Assembly: GCA_019115425.1 (NCBI GenBank)
Contig: DXDO01000107.1
Location: forward strand, 1 to 10,550
Direction: 5' to 3'
DNA length: 10,550 nt
Source: Candidatus Agathobaculum merdigallinarum
GTDB lineage: Bacteria; Bacillota; Clostridia; Oscillospirales; Butyricicoccaceae
Part shown: positions 1 to 6,796 of the stretch, piece by piece
How the letters are laid out: each line of letters starts with the position of its first letter
Numbering within the stretch: position 1 is the stretch's first letter
Made by a program: the position numbers and the translations under genes
The notes under the pieces: model-generated
What the model was told of the DNA's origin: nothing
Databases searched by the model: none
Seen by the model: the letters and a program-made list of their open reading frames with translations, nothing else

Positions 1-632
1 CCTCGGCCAAGATGCTGGGCACGGTCATCCACTGCCTGCGCGGCACACCGTACGTCTATCAGGGCGAGGAGATCGGTATGACCAACCCGGGCTTTACCTC
101 GCTCGACCAGTACCGCGATGTGGAAAGCATCAACCATTTCCACATTCTGCGCGACCGCGGCCTGCATGAGGACAGCGCGTATGACATCCTGCGTGTCCAC
201 TCGCGCGACAACAGCCGCACCCCCATGCAGTGGGACGCGAGCGAGGGCGGCGGCTTCTCGGGAGCCGAGCCGTGGATCAGCATGAACCCCAACCACAAAA
301 CGATCAATGCCGCGAGCCAGGTGGACGACCCGGACTCCATCTTCGCCCACTACCGCAAGCTGATCGCGCTGCGCAAGCAGTACGACGTGATCGCAAACGG
401 CGACTTTGCGCCGCTCGACATGGCGCATCCGTCTGTTCTCGCCTATACCCGCCGTACAGACCGCGAAGATCTGGTGGTCATCAACAACTTTTACCGCAGG
501 GAAGTGGACTGGAACTGCCCGGTCGACCTGACAGGCTTCACCTGCCTGCTGTCCAACTATGCGGACTCCAGGGCGGAGACTAAGCTGCACCTGCGCCCAT
601 ACGAGTCGCTCGTGCTGTACCGCGCAAAATAA
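1..632 (+). CDS. GH13 alpha-glucosidase, C-terminal part (oligo-1,6-glucosidase / trehalose-6-phosphate hydrolase type)
   Basis: Seen: an open frame enters the window at base 3 (S-A-K-M-L-G) and stops with TAA at 630-632, giving 209 visible residues, so the 5' part is missing. The stretch GTPYVYQGEEIGMTN near visible residue 14 and DNSRTPMQWD near residue 70 are hallmarks of the GH13 oligo-1,6-glucosidase/TreC group, followed by an INAASQ motif and a C-terminal beta-sandwich. Known: these enzymes hydrolyse alpha-1,6 or alpha-1,1 glucosidic bonds of short sugars in the cytoplasm; the catalytic Asp and Glu lie upstream of what is visible here. Typical full length is about 550 residues, so roughly 60% is outside. 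Substrate (isomalto-oligosaccharide, sucrose or trehalose-6-phosphate) cannot be decided from this part. It converges on the Pth2 gene. Confidence 0.93.
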   Translation, partial: SAKMLGTVIHCLRGTPYVYQGEEIGMTNPGFTSLDQYRDVESINHFHILRDRGLHEDSAYDILRVHSRDNSRTPMQWDASEGGGFSGAEPWISMNPNHKTINAASQVDDPDSIFAHYRKLIALRKQYDVIANGDFAPLDMAHPSVLAYTRRTDREDLVVINNFYRREVDWNCPVDLTGFTCLLSNYADSRAETKLHLRPYESLVLYRAK

Positions 633-646
633 ACCCTGGAAAAGCA

Positions 647-674
647 AAAGACCACGCTGCAAAGCGTGGTCTTT
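647..674. terminator. bidirectional rho-independent terminator
   Basis: A perfect 12-bp stem (647-658 with 663-674) with the 4-nt loop GCAA. The stem is A-rich on one side and T-rich on the other, so each strand ends in a U-run. It lies 14 nt after the glucosidase stop and 11 nt after the Pth2 stop and serves both converging units. Confidence 0.9.
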
Positions 675-685
675 GTGATATGGAT

Positions 686-1108
686 TCAAAACAGCGGCAG
701 CTCGCCGGTAATCGGGTCCACCCTTTCCGGCAGCGCAGGCTCCATCGCCAGACAGGTATAGGTCGGCCTGCCGTGAAATTCAGTGATGCCGTTATCGCAG
801 ATCAGGGCGGACAGCAGCCCCGCTTCCTTCGCCTTGCGGTCGATCGCAAGCAGCTCCTCCTCGGAGTCCACATACAGGCACACCTTGGCAACGCCCCGCG
901 CGAACCATTCGCTGAGCGGCGTCGCGGGCTGATCCGAGGGTTCGAGAGAAATCCCTCCATTTTCCGCACGTACCTGTGAAAGCCGCCCTTCGCGCTCAAG
1001 CGCGGCGAGCACCGCAGTCACGCAGGCGTGCCCCGCCTGCGCCGCGATCTTGCCCTTGCGCATTTTAAGGTCGCGCCGCACGACGATCATCTGCTTGGGC
1101 TTGTCCAT
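686..1108 (-). CDS. peptidyl-tRNA hydrolase, PTH2 family
   Basis: 140 residues from ATG at 1108; GGGAGGC at 1115-1121 is a good ribosome site. Known: PTH2 enzymes cleave the ester bond of peptidyl-tRNA to recycle tRNA; they are the main form in archaea and also occur in eukaryotes, while most bacteria rely on the unrelated Pth1. Seen: the N-terminal RRDLKMRKGKIAAQAGHA matches the family signature (K20 and H27 in the helix), D105 lies in CDNGITE and T118 in PTYTCLA, in the positions of the catalytic Asp and Thr, and the protein ends in ITGELPLF, the usual TGxLxLx tail. It is about 20-25 residues longer than archaeal Pth2 owing to an insert around residues 39-66. It starts 15 nt after the FAH-family gene, so the two are very likely cotranscribed. 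Some bacterial members may have other substrates. Confidence 0.88.
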   Translation of the reverse strand: MDKPKQMIVVRRDLKMRKGKIAAQAGHACVTAVLAALEREGRLSQVRAENGGISLEPSDQPATPLSEWFARGVAKVCLYVDSEEELLAIDRKAKEAGLLSALICDNGITEFHGRPTYTCLAMEPALPERVDPITGELPLF

Positions 1109-1123
1109 TGCCGTGCCTCCCTG

Positions 1124-2017
1124 TTATTCGACCGTGTTGGTCAGCTTGCCGATGCCCTCGATCTCACAGGTGACGACGTCTCCCTTTTTCAGGAACTTCG
1201 GCGGCGTAAAGCCCATGCCCACGCCTGCGGGCGTACCGGTTGCAATGATCGTGCCTGCGCGCAGCGTCATACCCTGTGACAGCTCGGAGATGATCTCCGC
1301 AATCGAGTGCAGCAGATGGTCGGTGTTGCTGCTCTGGCGCACCTCACCGTTGACCGTGGAGGAGATGGCGAGCGCGGGCGGAAAGGCGACCTCATCCGCC
1401 GTCACGATGCACGGCCCCATCGGTGTGAAGCCATCCAGCGACTTGCCGAAATACCACTGGTTGTGCTCGGTCTGCAGATTGCGGGCGGAAACGTCGTTGA
1501 CGATCGTATAACCGAAGATGTAGTTCGGCGCCTCGCTTACGCTGACGCTTTTGCAGTCTTTGCCGATGATGACCCCCAGCTCGACCTCATAGTCCAGTTC
1601 GGTTACCAGCCCCTCGTAAGCTGGGATCGGGTCGCCGCTGCCGGTGGTCTCATAGGCGCGCTTGCTGAAATAAGTCGCCTTTTCCCTGCTCAGCAGGAAG
1701 GACTGCTCGTGGAAGCGCGCGGACTCGACCGCATGGTCGGCATAGTTGATGCCCAGGCAGATGATATCCTGCTCGGGATGCGGAATGGGCGAGCGCAGGC
1801 GCACATTCGTCAGGCGCAGTGCATTGCCCTCGGTGGCATTCTCAGCGTCCGCGATGCGGGAAAGCTGCACTGGGGTGATATGGCAGATCAGATCGCGCAT
1901 GTCCGCAAACTTAAGGCCGAAGGCTTCCAGCGGCCAGAGCATGCCGCGCCAGCCCGCGCACTCGACACCGATGCGGTCCACACCGTCATGATTGGTTTGA
2001 TAGGTATACAGCTTCAT
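1124..2017 (-). CDS. fumarylacetoacetate hydrolase-family protein
   Basis: 297 residues from ATG at 2017, with AGGAG at 2030-2034 (12-nt spacing). Known: the FAH superfamily are metal-dependent cytoplasmic enzymes that hydrolyse C-C bonds or decarboxylate/hydrate 2-oxo acids such as acylpyruvates and hydroxyhepta-dienedioates. Seen: CLGINYADHAVE carries the His-Glu pair (H95, E98); LDYEVELG gives the metal ligands E144 and E146; D175 in VNDVSARN is the third ligand; GKSLDGFTPMGP and ATGTPAGVG are the usual substrate-side loops. Residues 1-80 form the small N-terminal domain seen in many bacterial members. Length is typical of the 280-300 residue class. The next gene is Pth2, with no obvious metabolic link, so the exact substrate is unknown; acylpyruvase-like activity or oxaloacetate decarboxylase/tautomerase activity are both possible. 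Confidence 0.93.
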   Translation of the reverse strand: MKLYTYQTNHDGVDRIGVECAGWRGMLWPLEAFGLKFADMRDLICHITPVQLSRIADAENATEGNALRLTNVRLRSPIPHPEQDIICLGINYADHAVESARFHEQSFLLSREKATYFSKRAYETTGSGDPIPAYEGLVTELDYEVELGVIIGKDCKSVSVSEAPNYIFGYTIVNDVSARNLQTEHNQWYFGKSLDGFTPMGPCIVTADEVAFPPALAISSTVNGEVRQSSNTDHLLHSIAEIISELSQGMTLRAGTIIATGTPAGVGMGFTPPKFLKKGDVVTCEIEGIGKLTNTVE

Positions 2018-2052
2018 AATGGATTCACGCTCCTGTTATTTCTTCCCGCTCC

Positions 2053-2081
2053 ATAATAGCATATTCTGCACAAAATAGAAA
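2053..2081 (-). promoter_or_regulatory. promoter of the FAH-pth2 pair
   Basis: Read on the minus strand: TTTCTA, 17 nt, then an extended -10 TGCTATTAT (-10 hexamer 2053-2058). The -35 is weak (3 of 6) but the TGn extension compensates. It lies 36 nt upstream of the ATG and is divergent from the plus-strand promoter. Confidence 0.55.
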
Positions 2082-2089
2082 GCATCCGT

Positions 2090-2118
2090 TTGAACTTTTT
2101 CACAAAGCATGCTATACT
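2090..2118 (+). promoter_or_regulatory. sigma-A promoter of the DUF6472-acetyltransferase pair
   Basis: TTGAAC at 2090-2095, a 17-nt spacer and TATACT at 2113-2118. The predicted transcription start near 2125 leaves a 27-nt leader to the ATG at 2152. Confidence 0.8.
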
Positions 2119-2151
2119 TTTACCATATTGAAACACAATGAGGTGCGCGCC

Positions 2152-2325
2152 ATGACCGGAACCTGCGAAGACTGCGTTTACAACGTCTATGATGACGAAA
2201 TGGACGAATACATCTGCGAAGCCTATCTGGATGAGGACGAATTTTACCGCCTGCTGCAAAACGGCAAGTCCTGTCCTTATTACCGCTCCGGCGATGACTA
2301 CGAGCTGGTGCGCCATCAAAATTAA
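2152..2325 (+). CDS. small four-cysteine protein, DUF6472-like
   Basis: 57 residues. A TTG at 2128 would extend it by 8 residues but leaves almost no leader after the promoter; ATG 2152 has GAGGTG 6 nt upstream and is preferred. Seen: CEDC at residues 5-8, C22 and C41, consistent with a small zinc-binding fold; an acidic middle (VYDDEMDEYICEAYLDEDEF) and a C-terminal DDYELVRHQN. The pattern of C-x2-C, acidic segment, CPYY and a terminal VR-x-QN is what I know as DUF6472, a short family common in Clostridia with no assigned function. The acetyltransferase begins 12 nt after its stop and its ribosome site abuts this stop codon, so the two are translationally close. The zinc role is inference. 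Confidence 0.8.
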   Translation: MTGTCEDCVYNVYDDEMDEYICEAYLDEDEFYRLLQNGKSCPYYRSGDDYELVRHQN

Positions 2326-2337
2326 GAGGTAGATTCT

Positions 2338-2919
2338 ATGACGGAAAAAGAAAAAGCAGCTGCTGGGCTGCTGTATGATGCCAATTACGATCCCCACCTT
2401 TTAGAGGAGCGTGCGCGCGCCAAGGACCTGTGTCTGGATTACAACCTGACCCGCAGCAGCCAGAAGGAGGAGCGCCTGCGTCTGCTCCGCGCGCTGCTCG
2501 CGGTCTGCCATGAGGACACGGTGATCGAACCGCCGTTTTACGTGGATTACGGATATAATACCCGCGTGGGTAAAGGTTTCTATGCCAATCACAATCTGAT
2601 CATTCTGGACTGTGCCCCCGTTACCTTCGGCGACCATGTGTTTATCGGGCCAAACTGCAATTTCTCCACCGCCGGACATCCGTTTGATGTCGCCCAGCGA
2701 AACGCCGGTCTGGAATATGCCAAACCGATTACGGTCGGCAGCAATGTTTGGATCGGTATGGGCGTGCAGATCCTGCCCGGCGTCACCATCGGCGACAATG
2801 CGGTGATCGGCGCGGGCAGCGTGGTCACCAAGGACATCCCCGCGGGGATGCTGGCCGTTGGCGTGCCCTGCCGCCCGATCCGCCAAATCGCAGAAAAGCC
2901 CCGGCGGGTGATCCTTTAA
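2338..2919 (+). CDS. sugar O-acetyltransferase, maltose/galactoside type (left-handed beta-helix)
   Basis: 193 residues from ATG 2338, with AGAGGT at 2325-2330. Known: Maa/LacA/NodL enzymes transfer acetyl from acetyl-CoA to the 6-hydroxyl of glucose, maltose or galactosides in the cytoplasm, as trimers. Seen: an N-terminal helical Mac domain (residues 1-55, with LLYDANYDPHL), then hexapeptide repeats forming the beta-helix. TAGHP carries the catalytic His114; VDYGYNTRVGKGFYANHN (69-86) and VWIGMGVQILPGVTIGDNAV (137-156) are the typical coils, ending in AVGVPCRPIR. Length is normal (about 185-200). Its proximity to the MBOAT cassette is probably coincidental because it is a separate unit. Second gene of the operon with the small Cys protein. 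Confidence 0.93.
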   Translation: MTEKEKAAAGLLYDANYDPHLLEERARAKDLCLDYNLTRSSQKEERLRLLRALLAVCHEDTVIEPPFYVDYGYNTRVGKGFYANHNLIILDCAPVTFGDHVFIGPNCNFSTAGHPFDVAQRNAGLEYAKPITVGSNVWIGMGVQILPGVTIGDNAVIGAGSVVTKDIPAGMLAVGVPCRPIRQIAEKPRRVIL

Positions 2920-2929
2920 ACGCAGACAG

Positions 2930-2961
2930 AAAAAGCATCGCAGACTCTGCGATGCTTTTTT
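2930..2961. terminator. bidirectional rho-independent terminator
   Basis: A 13-bp stem, 2930-2942 with 2948-2960, loop GACTC, flanked by A-run and T-run. It ends the acetyltransferase transcript and, on the other strand, the DUF6530-like gene whose stop is at 2966. Confidence 0.92.
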
Positions 2962-2965
2962 GTTT

Positions 2966-3463
2966 TCAGTCCCGCCTGCGTCGGCCGTAGCCCATGTCCT
3001 GCAGCAGATTGCTCAGCAGATGCAGGCGCTCGGCGAGCATTTCGTCATCGCGTGCCAGCGCATCCGAAAACAGCTTGATGTCCTCGTCGATCATCGGGTT
3101 TTCCGTACATACCGAAACGGTCATCGCATCGCCCTGTAATCCGATGCGGTCGATCTGCGTGGAATTCTCATCGTACAGCTTGGGATAGCGGTATGCATCC
3201 GCAAAATAACCGCGCGCGCGGCAGATCAGAATCGCCAGATCGAGCACGCGGTGCAGCGGCAGTTCCTCGGACTGACGCGACCACTTTTCCCCCGTATAGC
3301 GCCATACCTTGGCGGAAATATCCACGCGGCCGCGATCGTTCCACTGCGCCAGACCAAGGGACAGGCCCTTTGCATCGCTGTCATAGGCCCTGCGGCCGTC
3401 CACATTTTCATAATTCTCCACCGTGATGACAGGCTTGTGCTTGAGCGTTGTAGGGATTTTCAC
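2966..3463 (-). CDS. DUF6530-like protein of unknown function
   Basis: 165 residues from a GTG start at 3461-3463; AAAGGAGG (3471-3478) lies 7 nt upstream and decides this start. Seen: the N-terminus MKIPTTLKHKPVITVENYE, the segment DAKGLSLGLAQWNDRGRVD (about 30-48), KVWRYTGEKWSRQSEELPLH (52-71) followed by RVLDLAILICRARGY, and QGDAMTVSVCTENP before a helical C-terminus ending in a basic GRRRRD. I recognise this as the DUF6530 group from Clostridia; no catalytic motif is evident and no signal peptide or membrane segment is present, so it should be cytoplasmic. It is a single-gene unit with an exceptionally strong promoter and probable operator, so conditional high expression is expected. Function is unknown. 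Confidence 0.85.
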   Translation of the reverse strand: MKIPTTLKHKPVITVENYENVDGRRAYDSDAKGLSLGLAQWNDRGRVDISAKVWRYTGEKWSRQSEELPLHRVLDLAILICRARGYFADAYRYPKLYDENSTQIDRIGLQGDAMTVSVCTENPMIDEDIKLFSDALARDDEMLAERLHLLSNLLQDMGYGRRRRD

Positions 3464-3480
3464 TTTGTCCCCTCCTTTGC

Positions 3481-3507
3481 ATTTAGTAAATCAGTAATTT
3501 AGTAAAT
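3481..3507. repeat. two 11-nt operator-like repeats at the transcription start of the DUF6530-like gene
   Basis: ATTTAGTAAAT occurs exactly at 3481-3491 and again at 3497-3507 (16-nt period). Each copy is itself palindromic apart from its central base. They lie directly downstream of the -10 hexamer, covering about +4 to +30, the usual place for a repressor. The binding protein is not in the window. Confidence 0.6.
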
Positions 3508-3509
3508 GT

Positions 3510-3538
3510 ATTATAGCATCGGATGAATTTCCTGTCAA
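3510..3538 (-). promoter_or_regulatory. perfect-consensus sigma-A promoter of the DUF6530-like gene
   Basis: On the minus strand TTGACA (3533-3538), exactly 17 nt, then TATAAT (3510-3515). Every hexamer base is consensus and the spacer is ideal. Confidence 0.92.
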
Positions 3539-3564
3539 CGTCCTTACGTCCGCTGCAGACAGCA

Positions 3565-3595
3565 AAAGAGACCACCGTTTCGGCGGTCTCTTTTT
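3565..3595. terminator. rho-independent terminator of the transporter-acylation operon
   Basis: Stem 3565-3577 with 3581-3593 (13 positions, one A/C mismatch), loop of three T, with A- and T-runs on either side. It follows the lipoprotein stop at 3636 and precedes the next minus-strand promoter, isolating the two units. Confidence 0.88.
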
Positions 3596-3635
3596 CATGC
3601 AATCCAAGGGAAAGGCACTTTCCCGCAGGATAGGA

Positions 3636-4280
3636 TTACTGCACCGCTTCGACGGTCTCCGAACCGTTTTCACGATAGGTATAGACGGTAAACCCGTTAT
3701 AGCTCCAGATGCCGTCCTCCCCCTCACCCATGCAGCTGGGCGAGTAGCTTTTGGAATTCGGAGAGCCGAGCGCGCTCTCCAGCGCGGAAGCAGAGCCGCC
3801 GATATAGCCGGAGGCCTCCGCTGCGGTCGGCGCTGCCGGCTCAGGTTCAGGCTCGGGCTGCGGCGCGGGAGCCGGTTCCGGGGCAGGGGTTTCCTGCGGC
3901 TTGCTTGCCGAACCACTGCCTGTGCTGGGCGCGGTCGTGCCGCTTCCCGCGTTGGACGACGTATTGCCGGACGACGCACTGCCCGTGCTGCCCGACGTGC
4001 CGCCGCCTGTGCCGGACGAGCCGGCTGCCGGCGCGCTGCCCGACGAGGACGCACTGCCCTTATCGGTCTCAGCAGATGTGCTCTGATCCGAGGTCGGCGT
4101 GTCGCCGTCATCCTTCTGCGCGTCGTCCTGCTTGTCCGTTTCGTCCTCCGGCTTAACGGTCTCCACCGTTTCCTTATCGTCCTCCGCCGCATCTTCGGCG
4201 GGCTGTGTGTTGCCGCCGCAGGCGGCCAGACTGCCGCAAAGCGCAAGCGCCAGCAGCAATACAGTCCATTTTTTCATCAT
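3636..4280 (-). CDS. lipoprotein with long low-complexity linker
   Basis: 214 residues from ATG 4280, GGGAGGA 7 nt upstream. Seen: a short basic N-terminus, hydrophobic helix and lipobox LAAC at residues 18-21, so Cys21 should be lipidated and the protein anchored on the outer face of the membrane. Residues about 24-75 are acidic and Asp/Glu/Lys/Thr-rich, 75-130 are almost only Gly, Ser, Thr and Ala, and 130-152 are Pro-Glu-Ala repeats. A compact C-terminal domain of about 60 residues follows (SGYIGGSASALESALGSP, then IWSYNGFTVYTYRENG), which resembles small Firmicutes lipoprotein modules of unknown function. The linker looks like a wall-spanning spacer that holds the C-terminal domain away from the membrane. 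It is last in the operon, 25 nt after the AlgX-like gene, so a role in the same surface process is inferred, not shown. Confidence 0.88.
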   Translation of the reverse strand: MMKKWTVLLLALALCGSLAACGGNTQPAEDAAEDDKETVETVKPEDETDKQDDAQKDDGDTPTSDQSTSAETDKGSASSSGSAPAAGSSGTGGGTSGSTGSASSGNTSSNAGSGTTAPSTGSGSASKPQETPAPEPAPAPQPEPEPEPAAPTAAEASGYIGGSASALESALGSPNSKSYSPSCMGEGEDGIWSYNGFTVYTYRENGSETVEAVQ

Positions 4281-4305
4281 AGCGTTATCCTCCCGTGTGT
4301 TTGCT

Positions 4306-5385
4306 TTATTCGACGGAATCTTCCGTTGTTTGGTTCCCCAGATCTGGGGGATATTCGAGCAAATTCCCCAAATTCCGCTCGACGATCTCCACGATCACCG
4401 TGTCCCCCGCCTGCACCTGCGTCAATGGATAGGGCATCTGCCGCGTGATGGTCGCTTCGCGGAAGTCCTCGGCCAAAAACGGGTGCAGCGCGTTGCCGAA
4501 CGAATCGCGGCAAAGCAGCAGGCGGCCGTTCGGCGCGTCCGGATTCGTGGTCTGGATCAGAATATCCTCCGCGCTGCGCGGCTCTCTGACATAGGAAAAC
4601 GTGGTTTCATAGGCCTGCTGCGCCTCCCGCTCTGTTCCCTTGGGGTAGAGCATTTCATACAGATCGCCCCGATGGGTATTCTCGGTGGTATAGGGTGCAT
4701 CTGCGAAGGCGGTATGCGGCAAGCCGAGCGACTGCATCAGAAAATCATGCGCGAGCGCCGCGCCGCGGTTTGTCCAGTGCGAGTCGGTCCTGAGGTACAG
4801 AATTTCATCCTGTTCGGATAAAAAGGTAAACAAATCGGCATAATGGACGCCGTATTCCTCGAGCAGCGGCTTTAACTTTTCGTAATTGCCCGGGGAATCG
4901 CTTTGCAAATAGCGCGCCGGCATATGCTCCGGATAGAGCGAGTTCTTATTCGGCGCAATGGTGAACACAAACTGTGCGCCGCGCGCTTCGCAGAATGTCT
5001 GCATCTCCGCGATGGTTTGCGCGATCTGCCGCACCTCTTCATCGGTCAGCGTGGCGCGGTTCTGGTAGTCCTCCAGCGTTTCCGCGTAGTACAGCCAGCC
5101 GTCCGACCCGTAGATCACATCTTCTGCGGGGGAGGTCGCCAGCAGCTTTGTCTGAAGGGCGGCGTTCGCCGTTACCATTTCCTGCCGCAGCGCAAAGTGG
5201 TCTGCGATATAGTCGGTCGCCTCATCGAGTACATTCGCGTTCCAGCCCCCATCCTCATTTTTCAGACTGGGCACAGGCGCCAGCCGCTCGTTCGCCGCGG
5301 CTTCGGTCGGCGGCAGAAACAGCATCCCCGCCGAAGGGATCAGGCACAGCAGCAGGAAGGCCGCTGTAAAAATTCTGTATTTCAT
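4306..5385 (-). CDS. AlgX/DHHW-like SGNH-fold acyltransferase partner, membrane-anchored
   Basis: 359 residues from ATG 5385; AAGGAGG at 5391-5397 overlaps the stop of the MBOAT gene, suggesting translational coupling. Seen: an uncleaved signal anchor (about residues 5-24), then an extracellular domain. DHFALRQ (62-68) and DVIYGSDGWLYY (89-100) are typical of the DHHW/AlgJ/AlgX group. DSHW gives D201 and H203, and RDSFG gives S295, together arranged as the Ser-His-Asp triad of AlgX. Known: such proteins work with an MBOAT protein to O-acetylate polysaccharides outside the membrane, as AlgX with AlgI for alginate; Gram-positive relatives pair with MBOAT genes in the same way. Here the MBOAT gene lies 10 nt upstream, supporting the pairing. 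The polymer modified is unknown. Confidence 0.88.
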   Translation of the reverse strand: MKYRIFTAAFLLLCLIPSAGMLFLPPTEAAANERLAPVPSLKNEDGGWNANVLDEATDYIADHFALRQEMVTANAALQTKLLATSPAEDVIYGSDGWLYYAETLEDYQNRATLTDEEVRQIAQTIAEMQTFCEARGAQFVFTIAPNKNSLYPEHMPARYLQSDSPGNYEKLKPLLEEYGVHYADLFTFLSEQDEILYLRTDSHWTNRGAALAHDFLMQSLGLPHTAFADAPYTTENTHRGDLYEMLYPKGTEREAQQAYETTFSYVREPRSAEDILIQTTNPDAPNGRLLLCRDSFGNALHPFLAEDFREATITRQMPYPLTQVQAGDTVIVEIVERNLGNLLEYPPDLGNQTTEDSVE

Positions 5386-5395
5386 GGCAGCCTCC

Positions 5396-6772
5396 TTAAA
5401 ACCGGAAATAAATAAACGGATTAAACGTGCCCGCCGACAAATTGAACATACACAGCACCAGCAGGCCCAGCGCGCCGAACAGCGTCACCATGTCGTTTTT
5501 CGGCTGGATGCGTTTCGCCGCCGGAAAGCTGAGCAGCAGCGCAAAAGCCAGCGTCAGCAGGAAAGTAGGCGTCAGCAATGCGCATACCGTCGCGGTTCCC
5601 GCCCAGTTCAGGCCCACGCCGGTGAACATCGCCGCAAACATTGCGCCCGCCTGTGCGAGCGTATCTGCGCGAAACAGCGTAAAGCCCAGCACCACGACCA
5701 GCAGCGTGTAGATCCTGCCCAGCATCTTTCCCTGAAAGCGCTTCACCGGCAGTCCCCCGCTGTCCTCCAATACGGAAAACAGCCCGTGCCACAGGCCCCA
5801 CAACACAAAGTTCCAGCTTGCGCCGTGCCACAGGCCGGTGGCGAAAAACACGATAAATCGATTGATCCAGGTGCGGCCGCGCCCTTTGCGGTTGCCGCCC
5901 AGCGGGATATACAGATAATCGCGGAACCAAGTCGACAGCGAGATATGCCACCGCCGCCAGAATTCCTTGATCGTTGTCGAGGCATAGGGGTAGTCGAAAT
6001 TCTCGAGGAAATGGAAGCCGAACATGCGCCCCATACCGATCGCCATATCGCTGTAACCGGAAAAGTCGAAATAAATCTGCAGGGTGTAGCAGATCGCCCC
6101 TGTCCAGGCGGCGAACATGCCGATCTCCCCTGCGGGCAGCGCAAAAACCGCATCCGCCATCTGCCCCATCGCGTTGGAGATCAGCAGCTTTTTGGACAGA
6201 CCGCAGATAAACCGCCGGATGCCCAGCGCGGTTTCCTGCGGGGTGGTGTGCCGCTCGTCGATCTCCTTTTCGATGTCGTGGTATTTGACGATCGGCCCCG
6301 CAATCAGCTGCGGGAAAAACGAAATATACAGCAGCACTTTGACAAAGGACCGCGACACGGCAGACCGGTCGCGATACACGTCCACTACATAGGAAAGCCC
6401 CTGGAAGGTGAAAAACGAAATGCCGATGGGCAGCGCAATACCGGTGAGCGGCAGGGACAGGCCAAACAGCCCGTTTACCGTTCTGATGGCGAAATCCGCG
6501 TATTTGAACACCGCCAGCATGCCGATACCGGCCGCCACAGCGAGCGCCACACCCAGTTTGGGATGCCTGCCTGCCGCCAGCAGGCCGCAGATGTAATTGA
6601 GCAATACCGAAACCAGCAGCAGCGGCAGATAGACCGGCTGGCCGAAGGCGTAGAAAATCAGGCTGGCTGCGAGCAGCAGCGCGTTTTTGAGCCGCACACC
6701 GCGTGCAAGGCGGTCGAGCAAAAAGACCGCAGGCAGAAAGACAAATAAAAAGACTGCCGAACTGAAAACCAT
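5396..6772 (-). CDS. MBOAT-family membrane O-acyltransferase (AlgI/DltB type)
   Basis: 458 residues from ATG 6772 with an AGGAAA-type ribosome site. Known: bacterial MBOAT proteins move acyl groups from a cytoplasmic donor across the membrane to a secreted carbohydrate or teichoic acid. Seen: about ten hydrophobic segments; ALPIGISFFTFQGLSYVVDV (113-132); FPQLIAGPIVKY (153-164); YFDFSGYSDMAIGMGRMFG (234-252); FWRRWHISLSTWFRDYLYIP (271-290), and GLWHGASWNF with His316, the invariant MBOAT histidine. H276 is the second conserved His. LGGNRKG follows the central motif as in AlgI. DltB is less likely because no dltA, dltC or dltD lies nearby, while the AlgX-like gene follows immediately. The EamA transporter is 24 nt upstream, so the cassette is transcribed from there. 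A 454-codon open frame on the opposite strand is a by-product of codon bias. Confidence 0.95.
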   Translation of the reverse strand: MVFSSAVFLFVFLPAVFLLDRLARGVRLKNALLLAASLIFYAFGQPVYLPLLLVSVLLNYICGLLAAGRHPKLGVALAVAAGIGMLAVFKYADFAIRTVNGLFGLSLPLTGIALPIGISFFTFQGLSYVVDVYRDRSAVSRSFVKVLLYISFFPQLIAGPIVKYHDIEKEIDERHTTPQETALGIRRFICGLSKKLLISNAMGQMADAVFALPAGEIGMFAAWTGAICYTLQIYFDFSGYSDMAIGMGRMFGFHFLENFDYPYASTTIKEFWRRWHISLSTWFRDYLYIPLGGNRKGRGRTWINRFIVFFATGLWHGASWNFVLWGLWHGLFSVLEDSGGLPVKRFQGKMLGRIYTLLVVVLGFTLFRADTLAQAGAMFAAMFTGVGLNWAGTATVCALLTPTFLLTLAFALLLSFPAAKRIQPKNDMVTLFGALGLLVLCMFNLSAGTFNPFIYFRF

Positions 6773-6796
6773 GTTGTAATTTCCTTTTTCTGTGTA

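Noticed and set aside
2128..2151. TTG start for the DUF6472-like gene
   Set aside because: It would leave about 3 nt of leader after the predicted transcription start and lacks a ribosome site.
5384..6748. 454-codon open frame on the plus strand
   Set aside because: It is antisense to the MBOAT gene, which has all family motifs; the product is Gln/Arg/His-rich without a recognisable domain and is a by-product of codon bias.
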